This document shows, in pieces, positions 1 to 21,935 of a stretch of DNA of 64,000 bases; positions within the stretch are counted from its first letter, which is position 1, and the number at the start of each line of letters is the position of its first letter. The stretch covers positions 30,241,948 to 30,305,947 of the forward strand of contig JAVDOI010000001.1 of NCBI GenBank assembly GCA_032191485.1. The letters are read 5' to 3'. The stretch is from Leptoclinus maculatus (taxonomy: Eukaryota; Chordata; Actinopteri; Perciformes; Stichaeidae). The position numbers and the translations under genes were made by a program. The notes beneath the pieces were generated by a model. That model ran no database searches. It saw only the letters and a list, made by a program, of their open reading frames with translations, and was not told where the DNA came from.

Positions 1-1656
1 TGACTGGCTTCAAGGGGCCTTTCACCCCTCCAGAACCACGTTTCCCAGAATCCTCTTTGGATGGAAGGAGCTCCTCCTTGTACGAGGTCAGGTGCTCAGA
101 GGGAAACAGAGCTAACTGAAGGATGGAGTCTATCTTGACGCGGATGTCTCTGGACAGCTGCTGACGGAGGTGCAGATGTGTGTGAGAGGGTGCAAATTCC
201 CCAGAGGTCAGCAGGTGTCTGAGTAGTATTAAAGGTTGGATCAGCTGGTTGGTTACCATAGTAAAGACTCTGTTAGGATTGGCTTGTTGTCGCTGAACTG
301 ACAAATAACACGACAGCACCTGGAGCAACACCTCAAACAAATGAGCTGAACGGATGTTTTCCTTTGGCTTTGGAGGGGATTTATTAGCCTCCAACTCTGG
401 CTGATCTGGAGAATTTTCAATGATCGGCTCAATTTGGGAACTGTCCAAATCGCTAGCAGGCTGAGGTAGAAGACACTCGGTCATCACCTCATCTTGAGAT
501 GTAACGGACTCAGTCATCGGGGGTTCTGTGAGCAATGGCTGTTGTAGCTCACGGCAGGCCAGAGAGCAGATCTTAGCCAGGAGGTCGACAATGAGTTCAT
601 ACTTGGTGGTGAAGACGGATGAGAGCGCCGGAGAAGAGAGAAGGCCCTGACACACACTGAGTATGGTGGACACACACACCATAGACTTAGGGCCAACACG
701 TGCACACTCCTGGAGACGGTCCAGCAGCAGCTAGAGGCATACAGAGAGAAGAGGTGTCAGAAAAACCTTCAAATATCAACGTCAACGCACCCTCTTTGTA
801 GAGTATGAATGTACTACAGCCAAAGTACTAGTCCAATGTGAGATAATCACAAAAAGAAAAAACTGTGTACTGTGTACTCTACTTTTATGGTGGTGTTTTT
901 ATTAAAATATTGCCTGCACACCTGTGCCATGTTGAGCCTCAGGCTGACGGTTTTGCCCTGCTTGAGAAGAGAGTGGAGCTTTCGGCTGTGAAGCAGATCG
1001 TCCAGATAGAACCACAGTCCTTCCAGAACATTCTGAGAAAACTCCACCTTCTGACTGTACCGGCCTGTCAGGGCTTGGGTGCACCAGTCCAACAGCACCT
1101 ACAGTGGAAGAGGGTCAAGACAGACATGACAAGTGGTAGACATTTATAAACTGCTCTGAAATTAATTTTAAATATATTTTCCTATTCCAGAAATGACACA
1201 GATCTCAAATGAATGAACAACAATTAACTAGTGGAAAAGATAGCGATGTACAAATCCTTAAGAGTAAGTTTAGTCTTAAAAAATCAAGTCACGTGCACTA
1301 AGATTGATGCAACTCCAAGTCTGTGATGTACGTAAGAATTACTAATAACTGTGCTCAAATGAATAAAAAAGGCTTTAATTGGGAAGAAAAAGTGTTGGAC
1401 ACATAATATCTACAGACGATGTTAATGAAAAGACTATTGTCTGCAATTTAAGTGCAGACAATAATATTGGTCTACATTCTGGATTTAGGTCATAAAATGA
1501 AGAAAATCCACAGTGGGCACTTCTTCTTACCTGTTCCTTGTTAGGCAGCAAGCACTGATTGGAGACCCAGGCAAAGCGTGCCAGCTTTAACTTGTCATCC
1601 CACGGAGTCTGAGGACTCTTCAGTTTCAGGTGGATACCTGAATACATGGCAGCCAT
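1..1656 (-). CDS. urb2: urb2, ribosome biogenesis protein (5' part only; runs off the window)
   Basis: Minus-strand coding exons are 1531-1656, 922-1098 and <1-730. All have good GT-AG borders and stay in frame, giving about 343 residues before the window edge. The start ATG (1656-1654) opens MAAMYSGIHLKLKS, which closely resembles the start of vertebrate URB2. The second exon reads LLDWCTQALTGRYSQKVEF and the third begins LLLDRLQECARVG. URB2 is a large nucleolar helical-repeat protein of early 60S pre-ribosome assembly. No catalytic motif is expected or seen. The third exon is still open at base 1, as expected for the long internal exon of this family. The ATG exon has an acceptor just 5' of 1686, so at least one non-coding exon lies upstream. 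The gene is head to head with abcb10. Identity is by recognition, not alignment. Confidence 0.88.
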
Positions 1657-2220
1657 CGCTGCAGCCGGTGATACTGCTGCACGAGCCTGAAGAGAGGGGA
1701 TGGAGAAGAGGAGTCAGGAACAGAGGGAGGCGACACAACACCGGGGCAAAGGTGAATATTTGAATAGTAATTTAATATGGTATGGATCTTATCTGTTGCC
1801 CTAATTAAGTCATTATTATGAATACAGTTATTATTATAAAGTGTTGGTGAGTATTATCTGTATTTAACAGCGATAAACTACATGGGTAAGACTAGAGAGA
1901 GGGTAAGGGAATGTATATTCATATAACAATGGACACTGGAGGTGTTTACATGTAAATGCATGTGCAAACACCCACCCAATACTATAACGTTACCCCCTGA
2001 ATACCCGGCTTTAATAAAAGCGTGAAAATAAAAACGTGCTTAGCTAACGTCAACTAACGTGAGCTACATAGGTTAGCATGTTCTTGCTATACTTAAAGTA
2101 ACGTAAGCTAATACTGGAGCTTGTTATTGTCCGCACGCAAGCAAACCATCCCTGATCTCCACTGATCCTTGTTTAAGGTTAGTTACATACACGTGTGTAA
2201 ACTTAGTTGATTAGACTTAC

Positions 2221-2310
2221 GACTTTTTAACCCGCACGTGCCTCCTGTTTTCAGATGTAGACGAACTTTCAACTTTCACCCTGCCGGTCAGACAGAAGCA
2301 ATCGAGAGAC
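2221..2310 (-). other. putative non-coding first exon of urb2
   Basis: A consensus minus-strand donor (exon base 2221, then gtaagtctaa) could splice to the urb2 acceptor just 5' of 1686. The upper edge is a guess. The flanking 1687-2220 would be a 5'UTR intron. Confidence 0.35.
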
Positions 2311-3189
2311 GATCTAATGTATCGACCTTTTGCTTTTCGTCTTCAACCTTCACTCCCCGCGGACCAGACCCCTGGTAGAACATATATATATATATATAAT
2401 GGAGGTTTTTATCTATGGTTTATCCGATCATTATGATTGCAGTTGATTTCAAAATAAATGAAAATGCAGTTTGTCGAGAAAACTTATAAAAATAATAATT
2501 TAGCTAATATCCGATGTCACCCTGTTATTGTATCTGTATGCACTAAATACAAACATTATTACACTTTTTTTTCTTTGGGTACAAAGTGAATGATACATTT
2601 TGTTTTATAACCTTTCCCAACTCATTCACTACATCTTCTGGCTTCGTAATGGCGATCTGGGATTGTTTGGTTATGCCTGGGGAAAGTTTGCTTACATCGT
2701 CAGCCATTGAATCCTCCCGTGGAGAGGAGGAATCGTGTGTAACATGACAACCAAACCAGGGTCACCTTTCTTGTTTTTACCTCTTTTCACTCTTTCCAGA
2801 GAGTGAGACGGTAGAATCGTCAGGACAGATTTGGTGTCAGTCGGTCTTCGGGGAGCTTATGTTTCCACTTCACCCTCCTGCCAACCAAACATCCAGCGAC
2901 AGATGACAGTGACAGACAGGGTGTTGTTAGCTGGTCACTGATAAGAGATAAACTGGGTGAAAGCGGCTGTCACTCGCAGATAAAACCGATATTAACGGTC
3001 TAAACTCAACAATGAAGCGGCAAGAAGCTGCACAGCTGCTCCACTATGGATACGGTGTGTTGACCCACCGGTTGAAGGGCTACAATGTACAGTTCACACT
3101 TTAACGTGACTGAATCTTACTGACCACCGAGGACGATACTTGTATTTCTTTGACTTTTTTGTTGAGCTATTATCAACAATTTAACTCGG
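2311..3189. promoter_or_regulatory. divergent intergenic/promoter region between urb2 and abcb10
   Basis: This stretch separates two head-to-head genes and has no convincing coding exon. It should carry the promoters of both, but I see no clear TATA box. A short AT dinucleotide run lies near 2381-2399. A small ORF at 3012 is not conserved-looking and ends before the abcb10 start. Confidence 0.4.
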
Positions 3190-10568
<7,379 letters not shown>

Positions 10569-12957
10569 GAGGACAGGGGGTAAAGACGAGTGGATGAGGA
10601 AGATATCGGGATGGGAGGTCAGTGCCTGGGAAGAAGTGACTTTGCTCCTGAAGTGTGGGAGCAGAGGGGGGGGGGGGGGAGAAGAAGTAAAGATGGATAC
10701 AAGCTGAAAGAAAGCAGAGCTTTCTACAGGACTACAGACGAACACTAGAGAAGGAGGAGAATGTAAAACCACTGAGAAACATTAAAGGGGTTTCCTTAAA
10801 TGCTGCAAGTGTTTCCTCACTGCTGAAATGACTATTTAGCACAACGTGAAGAGCCATTTGGACATGAGACAGACGGTGGAATCCACAGCGAAGACCTAAG
10901 AACTGAGACATGGATGGAGAGTTCATAGAGATGCTTTATTTTTTAAATATCTAATTCAACACTGCAAAGGTCTGAATGAGAGTGAAACGGATAAATGATG
11001 AAGATACACAGGAAGCTCATAGCCTACAGGTCACTTTTTTTAAACCACTGTCACTACCATAGCTTTAGTGCGGATGACTTTCATTCTTTGTCGTCTGTTA
11101 TCACGTCATGATTTTCTTAACAAAAACACTTCAGTGTCGTGTATACAAAACTGCTAAATGTGTATTTGTGTCCACGTAATATTGATTTTTAAAACTTGAA
11201 GCTTAAATGCAGAGCCTTTTTACTGTCTCTTTTTGTAGTTTAAACGAGCCAAAGGAAGCAGCTGTTTGTGTCGTTGTAAAACAGGACGGAACACTATGAG
11301 GACATTCATTAATATATGCCATGGAAAATATTAGTGATCCTGTGAGTCACAACTGAGGTGCTACACATCTAAAAACAACATTATTTGGTCTCAGTTCAAC
11401 ATATTTCAGTGTGATTTGTTTAGATTCAATTATTTTTTACTTGCTTTGCCCAGAAACTGCTAAACTTCCATCGACCTCTATATGTCAAACAAGATAGAAT
11501 GTGCACAGTTACTTGGATTGAGGTCTGCTAAACAGCCTCTTTTCTGGGAGATGTTCTGCTGCTCTCGGGGAGGACGGGCGCAGAAGACAAGTCATCGAAG
11601 TCAGACGTGGTCTTTTATAATCAAATATAAAATAATAATTTTTGTAATCGCAGTCAACTTTCTTGGTCTAATCTATAAATGGTGTAAAAACAAAAAAAGC
11701 AACATTACTAGTTCCTGACTAAACTGCTGACCACTGTGTCCGTCAGTGTGTCACATGACCGTCTCTCCCAGGCTCTGTTCACTGCTCGGTGTTTACAGGA
11801 TGTGCACTTGGCCACCAATACATTCTATGTAAACAGCTGTAAAACCGAGTAGATGTTGAGCCAGCTGAATATTATAGCTGGCTTAAAGGGTCTGACTCAG
11901 AAGTAAATATTTGCATGTGAGAAGCCCTCTTCACTCTGTAGATCTCTGGGAGTCTAGATCGGACTGTTTTTACAACCGCTTGTGAGGAACGACTAGATGA
12001 GAAGCTCGAAGCAACATTGATACACGGCTCTGGTTATGTATTTACAAGTGATCACATATCATTTGAGTCGGTCTCTTTCCAAAACTGTGTTTCCTATATT
12101 TGTATTGTCTATTTCTAAAACAGAGGTCAGATAGTATGTTGGAGCTTTCTGTCACATTAATTAGATCTAATTATTGCAAAAATGGTATATTATTAAATTA
12201 TGAATACATTATTTAAATAAGAAGACTAGTTTTTTCTTTGCCCGTTTGACAAAATAATGACAAGATAGTTTTTGACACGATAGTAATTTAATTATTGTGA
12301 ACGTAACTCTTCATTCACAGTTTGAAGGCAGTGATGCACAGAGACCCTGTTACAGAAATCTGAATTACTCTTTATGATATTGAAACGAGATTAATGAATA
12401 CAACATTGATCATTGGTAGTTGGCCAAATGAAAGCCTATCATGTTGTCTGTGTACAACAGTAATCACTTGCTGGTTGTAAACATGTAGAGGTTCTATGTA
12501 TTCATCACAGTGTATAGACTGTACGGCAGCAACACGTGAGCTCTGTTCTCTCTCTGTTATCTGAGTTCACGATGGAAAGTTTTCATGTTCTTTGTTTTCT
12601 TTTTTGCTTCTTGTTATTTTCCCAAAAAGGCAAGTGATTCTTAACTCACAACAGATTTTCATTTTCATCTTCATTTCAAAGTTAAATTTTGTTTTAATAT
12701 GATGCCTTGAACATCTCATGTCCAGACTCGTGTTGTGGTTCCTGTTGTGAAAGAACGTTGGTGATATTACCAAACCCCGCCATTCAAATTAAATAGAAAG
12801 AATTCATGCTTTGTAAAAAAAAACTAATCTCCTCACCACTCACTCTGTAAAGTAAACACTGAACGTTTGTGTGTTAATGATGGATCCATGTCATAAATAA
12901 TATAATATTATTTTTGTGTTTGCTAAATTATTATACTTCTATGTAAAGGTAAATAAA
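10569..12957 (+). other. probable abcb10 3'UTR and downstream AT-rich DNA
   Basis: No convincing coding exon follows the abcb10 stop. A canonical AATAAA lies at 12952-12957, which would give a 3'UTR of about 2.4 kb. An earlier ATTAAA near 10781 could give a short one. Short ORFs here lack family resemblance. A G9-10 run occurs near 10670. Confidence 0.4.
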
Positions 12958-13973
12958 GAGAGAAATTAATAGAATTTTTTTATGTGGATGTTTGTTTGTT
13001 AAGCTGTTGAGTTTTGGTCTGTGTCGGCTCATAAAGTGTACACTAGTATTACAACGGAACATATTCCAATGACTTATATGATGTGCATTTTTGTTTTTAA
13101 TTCGTGAAGTTTCAAGGGGTTACGTAGATCCATACAATATTTAATTTTTTTTATATTTTAAAAAGATCACCATTCACCGACGGACACTAAATATTATGGA
13201 AAGAGGAGACACACTTATGCCCCATCTTCTGCTCACTGTAGACTTTTATTTCCTAGCTAGCACCAGATCACATTTCCTCATTCAACTTGACATTTGCATT
13301 CAATATTCACTGTGCCGGTGTGTTTTTGTCTCACGAGTTAACAGTGTGTTTCCATGCGGTGTGTCAGGCTGTCAGTAGGTGGCGCTGTTGCTTCATACTT
13401 TGCGCTACAGGCTACAGGAGTGTTAGTGGGATCAATGTTCAATCAATCCATCATACCAAAATAAAACGTCCTGGTAATGAGCGGTGTGTATTCAGCTGCT
13501 GCAGGTTGTGTTGACAGTGTTGTGAGCTTCTCATGCAAATAGACTCTGCACATTGTCCCGTCTGCTGGCACATAAACCAGTCCAGACTCAGCAGTAAAAG
13601 AATGCAGACGATTGATTTATTTTTGCTTCTAAGTGGTTGTTGCTCTTGTTGGGCAGATTAAGAGTCTATCGAGATCAATTGAATAAACTTCAGTTAACCA
13701 GTTTAGTTGGATCAGGTTCAGCCACATGTTTGATATGATGGAAACGTGATTTCAAAACAGTAGAGGCATAAAAAAGGAAAATACATGCTGTAAAGTACTG
13801 CTGAAAAATAAAGCTTAAATACCTTGTGAATTAAACTCTCCCTTTAGACATGTTCATTCTGGACAGTAACAGTATTCATAGTAAAGATAATCTAACCGTA
13901 ATGACTTTTGATCTAAGGATTATTCTCAACAGATTCCTTCAGACAGTGTGATCTCTCTCTGTGATCCGTAATG
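12958..13973. other. intergenic DNA downstream of abcb10
   Basis: AT-rich sequence with no recognisable exon, RNA gene or clear mobile-element terminus. Small ORFs at 13196-13514 are not persuasive. Confidence 0.4.
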
Positions 13974-15011
13974 TTAACCTAAACACCCCTCCAGCAGAGG
14001 CAGCAGTTGTTCCTGTTCTGCAGAGGACGGCTCAGCTGCCTCATGCAGCTCACCAGGTGTTGCTCAGCTTTGCAAAGGTTTCCAATTCCAGCTCCATGTG
14101 CTGCAGCTCCCTTCGCTTTTCACTGTATCTGGCTCGGGCTATTTGAAGAACTCCAGGAACTGAGGTTCTGACTGTTTTCAGTCTTACATAACAAAATAAC
14201 ATGATAATCCCTTTGCTTGTCGCTTGAAAAACATTACATAAAGCCTTATATTGCCATAAGATAGGAAAATAAATATCAAAGTATAACGGATACATTTAGA
14301 AAAAGTGCTGCATTTGGGTTGAGCTCAACACTGGTTGGTTGGAGACCATGCAGAGGTTTAATGGTGGAGAGAGTCTTCTCTCTCATAAAGCGCATTAAGC
14401 ATTATTTTATATATAATTGACTGTCAATATCAGACATCCCACCACTTTAAAACAAGTTGCTCTTCACAGGCACAATATAGTATCTTGTGTTTTTGACCGA
14501 TATTCTCACTGATCAGCCGTCATCATTCTCCAAGTTCTGCCTCTCTGTAGTGAAACACTGCTGCCTCTTGTTTTTCCTGAGGCAGATACCAAACACCTTC
14601 TTCTTTAAAGTTATTCACTTCAGTATACCTTTGGACAGTCTTTGGGTAGTTTCCGGAGAGGATGAGGAGTCTTGTTTACCCTCATCAGGAGCATAGAAAG
14701 CAGCATTAGAAAGCAGTGCATACTCAGCAAGGAGCTGATTTGTGCAGCACATCACGAAGAGAATTAGGCTAAATAGGAAGCAGAATGAAACTTCATGGGA
14801 TCAAATCACACAAATTGTACTATTTATGCAAGGATATGTTCACAGTTTTTATAACTCTGTCTCAAGACAAAAACAGTTTGAATGTACATTTGGACACCAG
14901 ACTATTATTTTCAACAAAAAAAATCTATCCCTGAAGCACTTTTACCTGTCCATTTACAATATCCTCAGTATCAGTAGGATCATTATCCTCAAACTTCCTT
15001 CACTGTATCAC
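13974..15011 (-). pseudogene. unidentified exon-like remnants of a minus-strand gene
   Basis: Several minus-strand pieces look protein-like but do not join into one clean frame. About 14946-15011 reads KFEDNDPTDTEDIVNGQ before a donor gtaaaa, but the same frame has a stop just upstream. About 14640-14725 reads LLAEYALLSNAAFYAPDEG followed by a Ser-rich stretch and donor gtatac. About 14512-14585 follows an acceptor ending ctgcctcag. About 14054-14148 reads ARARYSEKRRELQHMELELE, coiled-coil-like, after an acceptor cctcag. About 13974-14053 reads AEQEQLLPLLEGCLG then stop, but in a different frame. I do not recognise the family. It may be a decaying gene or a poorly predicted live one. Confidence 0.25.
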
Positions 15012-15775
15012 CTGAGATAAAAAAAAAACTAATCTCCAACAAGCCTCCTGTGTGTTGTGTACTGTGCATGCACCGCGGTAGCCGCTGTCGTTGAGCACAC
15101 TGCCACACTTAAAAAGGTAGGACACTTGTGTACAGCAAATGTATTGGTTCCAGAGAATGAATGCCGAGGCGTGTGCTATTCTTACCCTTTCTCTGTCACT
15201 CTGACCCTCGGTGCTCTCATGAGAGAGACAGAGTGGTGACTGAAATACAACTAACTAATCTGACTGAGTTGGTAGAAACGTGGAAGACTGAGCATGCTCT
15301 AACAAAAAAAAAAAAAAAGCATCCATGTGGCTCTACCTTTCCACTTCTCTCCCTTTTCTTTTACTTGCAAAAATACTGACATGTGACCACTATCAGACAT
15401 ACAATTCAAATAAATACTGTACTTCTAAAAAACACTGAGAAATACACTGTTTGTCCAAAGTCTGTCCCTCAGCTGGCCGGGTTACATACCTTCTGACAAA
15501 CTTAACTCATTTTTTCTTCCACCTGCTGCACACACCCTTTTACCTCCCTCTTTGTCCTCCCCCCTAGTAGACTGTCCAGGAGACTCCCTGGATTCTCCTC
15601 CCCCTCAGCCCCTCAGCCCCTCTGACCTCCCCTCCGTCTTCTACGGCCTGACAACTGTCAGCCCCTTTACATTTTAGGCTTACATGTCCTCGGGTCTGAA
15701 ATGGCTCACAACAAGTACATAAAAGTAGCTCTACCTTGCTCTGCCGCCCCTCCACTCCCTGCCGCCCCCCTCCCA

Positions 15776-15815
<40 letters not shown>

Positions 15816-16193
15816 CTTCATGCACAGAAGCAATATTCTCTGAAAACTTGCAGGGCCAATTAAGGCAACTTTACATTACAACCAACAATTTCTGCTGATT
15901 AAATAAGTATAGTAAGCACAAAAGATAACTTTTCTCTCCAGGTCCAGGCCATGAAAGGTTACATGTCAACATATATCTGCTCCCACATTAATCCAGCTTT
16001 AGGTTATGATTTGAGAGCAAAATAATAAAGCATGTGTTTGAACCAACAATTACGAGAAGCATTGCTTCACTCATTATTTCTTTAAATGCTTCCCTCCTTG
16101 TAGAACATTTACATTTTTCTTATATCTCTTGTTACACATGAAGTTCCAGCGGTGCTAATTTGCATGGATTGTATCTTACTTTGCAACATTATT
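15012..16193. other. AT-rich intergenic DNA
   Basis: No supported gene. It holds an A-run near 15303-15318 and a (CA)n run listed separately. A pyrimidine-rich stretch covers roughly 15480-15620. Confidence 0.4.
15777..15813. repeat. (CA)18 microsatellite
   Basis: A pure CA run of about 37 bp between abcb10 and acta1. Confidence 0.95.
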
Positions 16194-16267
16194 TGCTTTA
16201 GCAAGGAATCCCCAGTTGTCCCCAGGTGTCATTACCTGGGGACAACTGGGGATTCCTTGCTAAAGCA
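16194..16267. repeat. perfect 33-bp inverted repeat with 8-nt loop
   Basis: The left arm 16194-16226 and right arm 16235-16267 are exact reverse complements; the spacer is tgtcatta (16227-16234). Arms begin tgctttagcaagg and end cctgggg next to the loop. No terminal direct repeat typical of a transposon was recognised. It could be a snap-back duplication, a small hairpin RNA source, or a cruciform-forming site. Confidence 0.95.
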
Positions 16268-17274
16268 GATTCCTTGAGTTGTCTCTCTCCTCTGTGCCTC
16301 TGCTCCGTTTATTTACCAAATCAAGCCTAATTTTCTCTCTATGTCTTTAGATGTGTCTGTGTTTTTTTCTCTGTACTTCTCCCTGTTCCTTTGTCATTCC
16401 TCACTTCCTTTGAGTTTATTATAAGCTCCTTGGCACCTCCTATTCCACTCCTTGTTATGTCTCATGCCATAAAACACACACAAACATACATGTGCATGCA
16501 TGTACACACACTCCATTTCTCACTCCCACATGCGCACACACACACACGTGCACATGAGCACTAGCTCCCCCTCCTCCATTGGAGTTATAATTAATCCAAC
16601 TGCTCCAGTGACAGAGCAGAGTAGCCCCTGCAGATACGGTTTCAGCTGTTGGCTGTTTGAGGGGTTATCTCCTTATTTATTCAATAAGACTGTGTGGACC
16701 TGTGTGAATATCAGACCACGTGGTCTGCAGAATAGTAGACCACATGGTCTGCAGAATGAATGAATTAAACCAATTGTTTAAAGTGTAGCATGATTAAGAA
16801 AAGGGATTCCAGTTTGCAATCTCTTAATGTAGAAGAGCAAGATCTTCTGTGCACACCCACCAATAATATTTGTTTTTTTTAATCATAACATGCTAAATAA
16901 ATACAAATATACTTACAATCTATAGATGCAAAAAGGCCTTCGGTTTTCTATGCCATATTGGGCTCAACTTTATGCAAGCTGGAGTTATTCAGGCTGCAGC
17001 ATTCAATGCAATCAATTACAAATAGTCTACTTAAATTGTTATTATTACTGAACGTTCATGACTGGAATGATGAAGCAGCACATATTAATTGTTTCACACC
17101 AAATCTTCGATCTCAGCTTTGATCAGATTACTTGTGTCATCTTGTATTGATCACCATATCGTGAATTGAACTCTTAATTGCCACTTTCGGGCTGCAGCAC
17201 CGTTGGTTGATCTGTTAGTCAGTAGTTCGGGCCCTGGCTCTCACTCTGGTCTAAATCTGTTCAGATGAGGGCAG
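16268..17274. other. intergenic DNA upstream of acta1
   Basis: No supported gene. It includes pyrimidine-rich stretches, short CA runs near 16470-16550 and the small tandem E-box repeat at 16713-16757. Confidence 0.4.
16713..16757. repeat. two near-identical 21-bp tandem units around CACGTG/CACATG
   Basis: The unit at 16713-16733 contains the palindrome gaccacgtggtc. The unit at 16737-16757 differs by one base (CACATG). The spacing is 24 bp. The cores are E-box-like. Confidence 0.7.
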
Positions 17275-17438
17275 CATTTTCCCATTTTAAGGCTGGATGG
17301 GGCCTACTAGCAGCAAATCTACAACCCTGGTTGGTAACAACTGGCGTCTCCCCTAGAAAAACCCCACTGAACCGCGCGCTCCTTTTACGGCCGTCGAGGT
17401 GGGACCGCGAGGCTCGATGGGAGGTCAAAGCGACAGTT

Positions 17439-17448
17439 CCATATATGG
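17439..17448. promoter_or_regulatory. distal CArG box (SRF site) of acta1
   Basis: CCATATATGG is a perfect CC(A/T)6GG element. It lies about 190 bp upstream of the TATA box, near -225 if transcription starts about 30 bp after that box. This matches the distal SRE position known in the mammalian skeletal actin promoter. Confidence 0.75.
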
Positions 17449-17574
17449 CGCGCGCTCTCTCCTCGTCGGGGACGCGCAGCGTCAGTCCGGACCCTCTATT
17501 CAAACCTAATGGATGGAGCTCCCTCCGCCCCCGCGCTGTACCCCACCCACTCCTCACCCTCGGCCTGTCAGCAT

Positions 17575-17584
17575 CCTAATATGG
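17575..17584. promoter_or_regulatory. proximal CArG box (SRF site) of acta1
   Basis: CCTAATATGG is a perfect CC(A/T)6GG element about 54 bp upstream of the TATA box, near -90 from the inferred start. The spacing matches the proximal SRE of mammalian ACTA1. Confidence 0.78.
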
Positions 17585-17637
17585 CAGGGGGCTGGAATCG
17601 GGTCTAGTGCTGAGGTTTGTGAATGGTGGAGGTTGGG

Positions 17638-17644
17638 TATATAA
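17638..17644 (+). promoter_or_regulatory. TATA box of acta1
   Basis: TATATAA in the context ggtatataagg, 88 bp before the donor of a non-coding exon. It is the core promoter of the muscle actin gene. Confidence 0.8.
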
Positions 17645-17667
17645 GGTGGACCGGCAGGCAAGGAAGA

Positions 17668-17732
17668 TTGTAGCTGGTTCAGCAATAACATTGGTTGGGT
17701 CTTTCACTCCGCGCCGCAGACACACTCCTAAG
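17668..17732 (+). other. non-coding first exon of acta1
   Basis: The donor AAG|gtaaga follows 17732. The matching acceptor (ctcttacag) ends at 18652, eight bases before the start codon. The 5' edge is inferred from TATA spacing. A leader exon split from the ATG exon is usual for vertebrate muscle actins. Confidence 0.65.
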
Positions 17733-18618
17733 GTAAGACTGCTAGAACTCCTGAAGCCTCCCATCCAGGCTGGGACACAAGACTAGCCCTTAACCAGAAC
17801 AGTAATGGAGCATACTGGAGCAGAAGTTAGGCAGGACTGCCAGGGACAGGACACCTTGGACCAGATACCACTGGAGCCAACATGGGCAACTCCACCGGAG
17901 GATAGGATTAACTGTAGTAGAGGCCTGATGCTGAAGAAGAGAAGGACTTTTTGTAAATAGTATAGGCTGAGTGATATAATAGAAATACAGTGCTGGGCAG
18001 GAGAAGCTCTAATCTGAACTACCCTTGCTGTGATTTTTTGGAAAGATAGATAGATAGATCAAGTAGAATGAAGTAGTTGGCTTCAGCATCTTCACAGGTG
18101 CAACACTGAATCCTGAGATTCTGATGCAGCAAGACGCAATGCACCTTCAGACCAATTAAAAATCCAGAATAGTGTACCTGAGAAAGTTGATAATGAGAAA
18201 AGAGAGATTGCTTGTAGATTTACCTGAACTTTAGCAAACCTCAGATCTTTTATTTAGCTTAAAGGAGATTTAGAATAATATAGATATAGAGGACAGATTA
18301 TTAGTCGAGACAAATTCAGAAACATGTCTGAAGAACAAAAAATAGAGAAGTTCCAAATTGTTTACTTTCAATGTGATTTGTATACTTTCGTATAGGCAGT
18401 GCGTAATGGCCTGCTGTCAGTGTGTTATGGAAACGTTTAGCGCAAGGCATGGGCCAAACCATGTTCATGCTCCAGTAAATGTTAGTTATTAAAAAAAAAG
18501 TTTATACATGTAAGACAGTGTGAGCTTGTAGGAAACGAGAAACGAGTAAACCAAAATTTAAGTTTGAGATTAATTTCTGTCACACAGCATGTTTCACCAC
18601 GTGGATTTGATTTAGTGA

Positions 18619-21685
<3,067 letters not shown>

Positions 21686-21929
21686 ATACTCCACCTTCAT
21701 CTCCAGCTACACCACCAGCTATCTGGAGATCAAGCAAGACGGAGGATCACCCCCTGCGGCACAGCAACACTCTGCTGTCAATGGACCGTGTGTCTGCGCT
21801 GTTGACATTCATATGCATGTTTTATTCTTTTAAAATGTGCATATTGTTTAGCTGTTTGTTGTCTGTGTTGCACAGAGAAAGGCTGTGAAAATCCACACTG
21901 AACCATGCATCCACCCAAAAGAAAACTTT

Positions 21930-21935
21930 AATAAA
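21930..21935 (+). terminator. polyadenylation signal of acta1
   Basis: AATAAA 245 bases after the stop codon, a typical distance for an actin 3'UTR. Confidence 0.65.
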
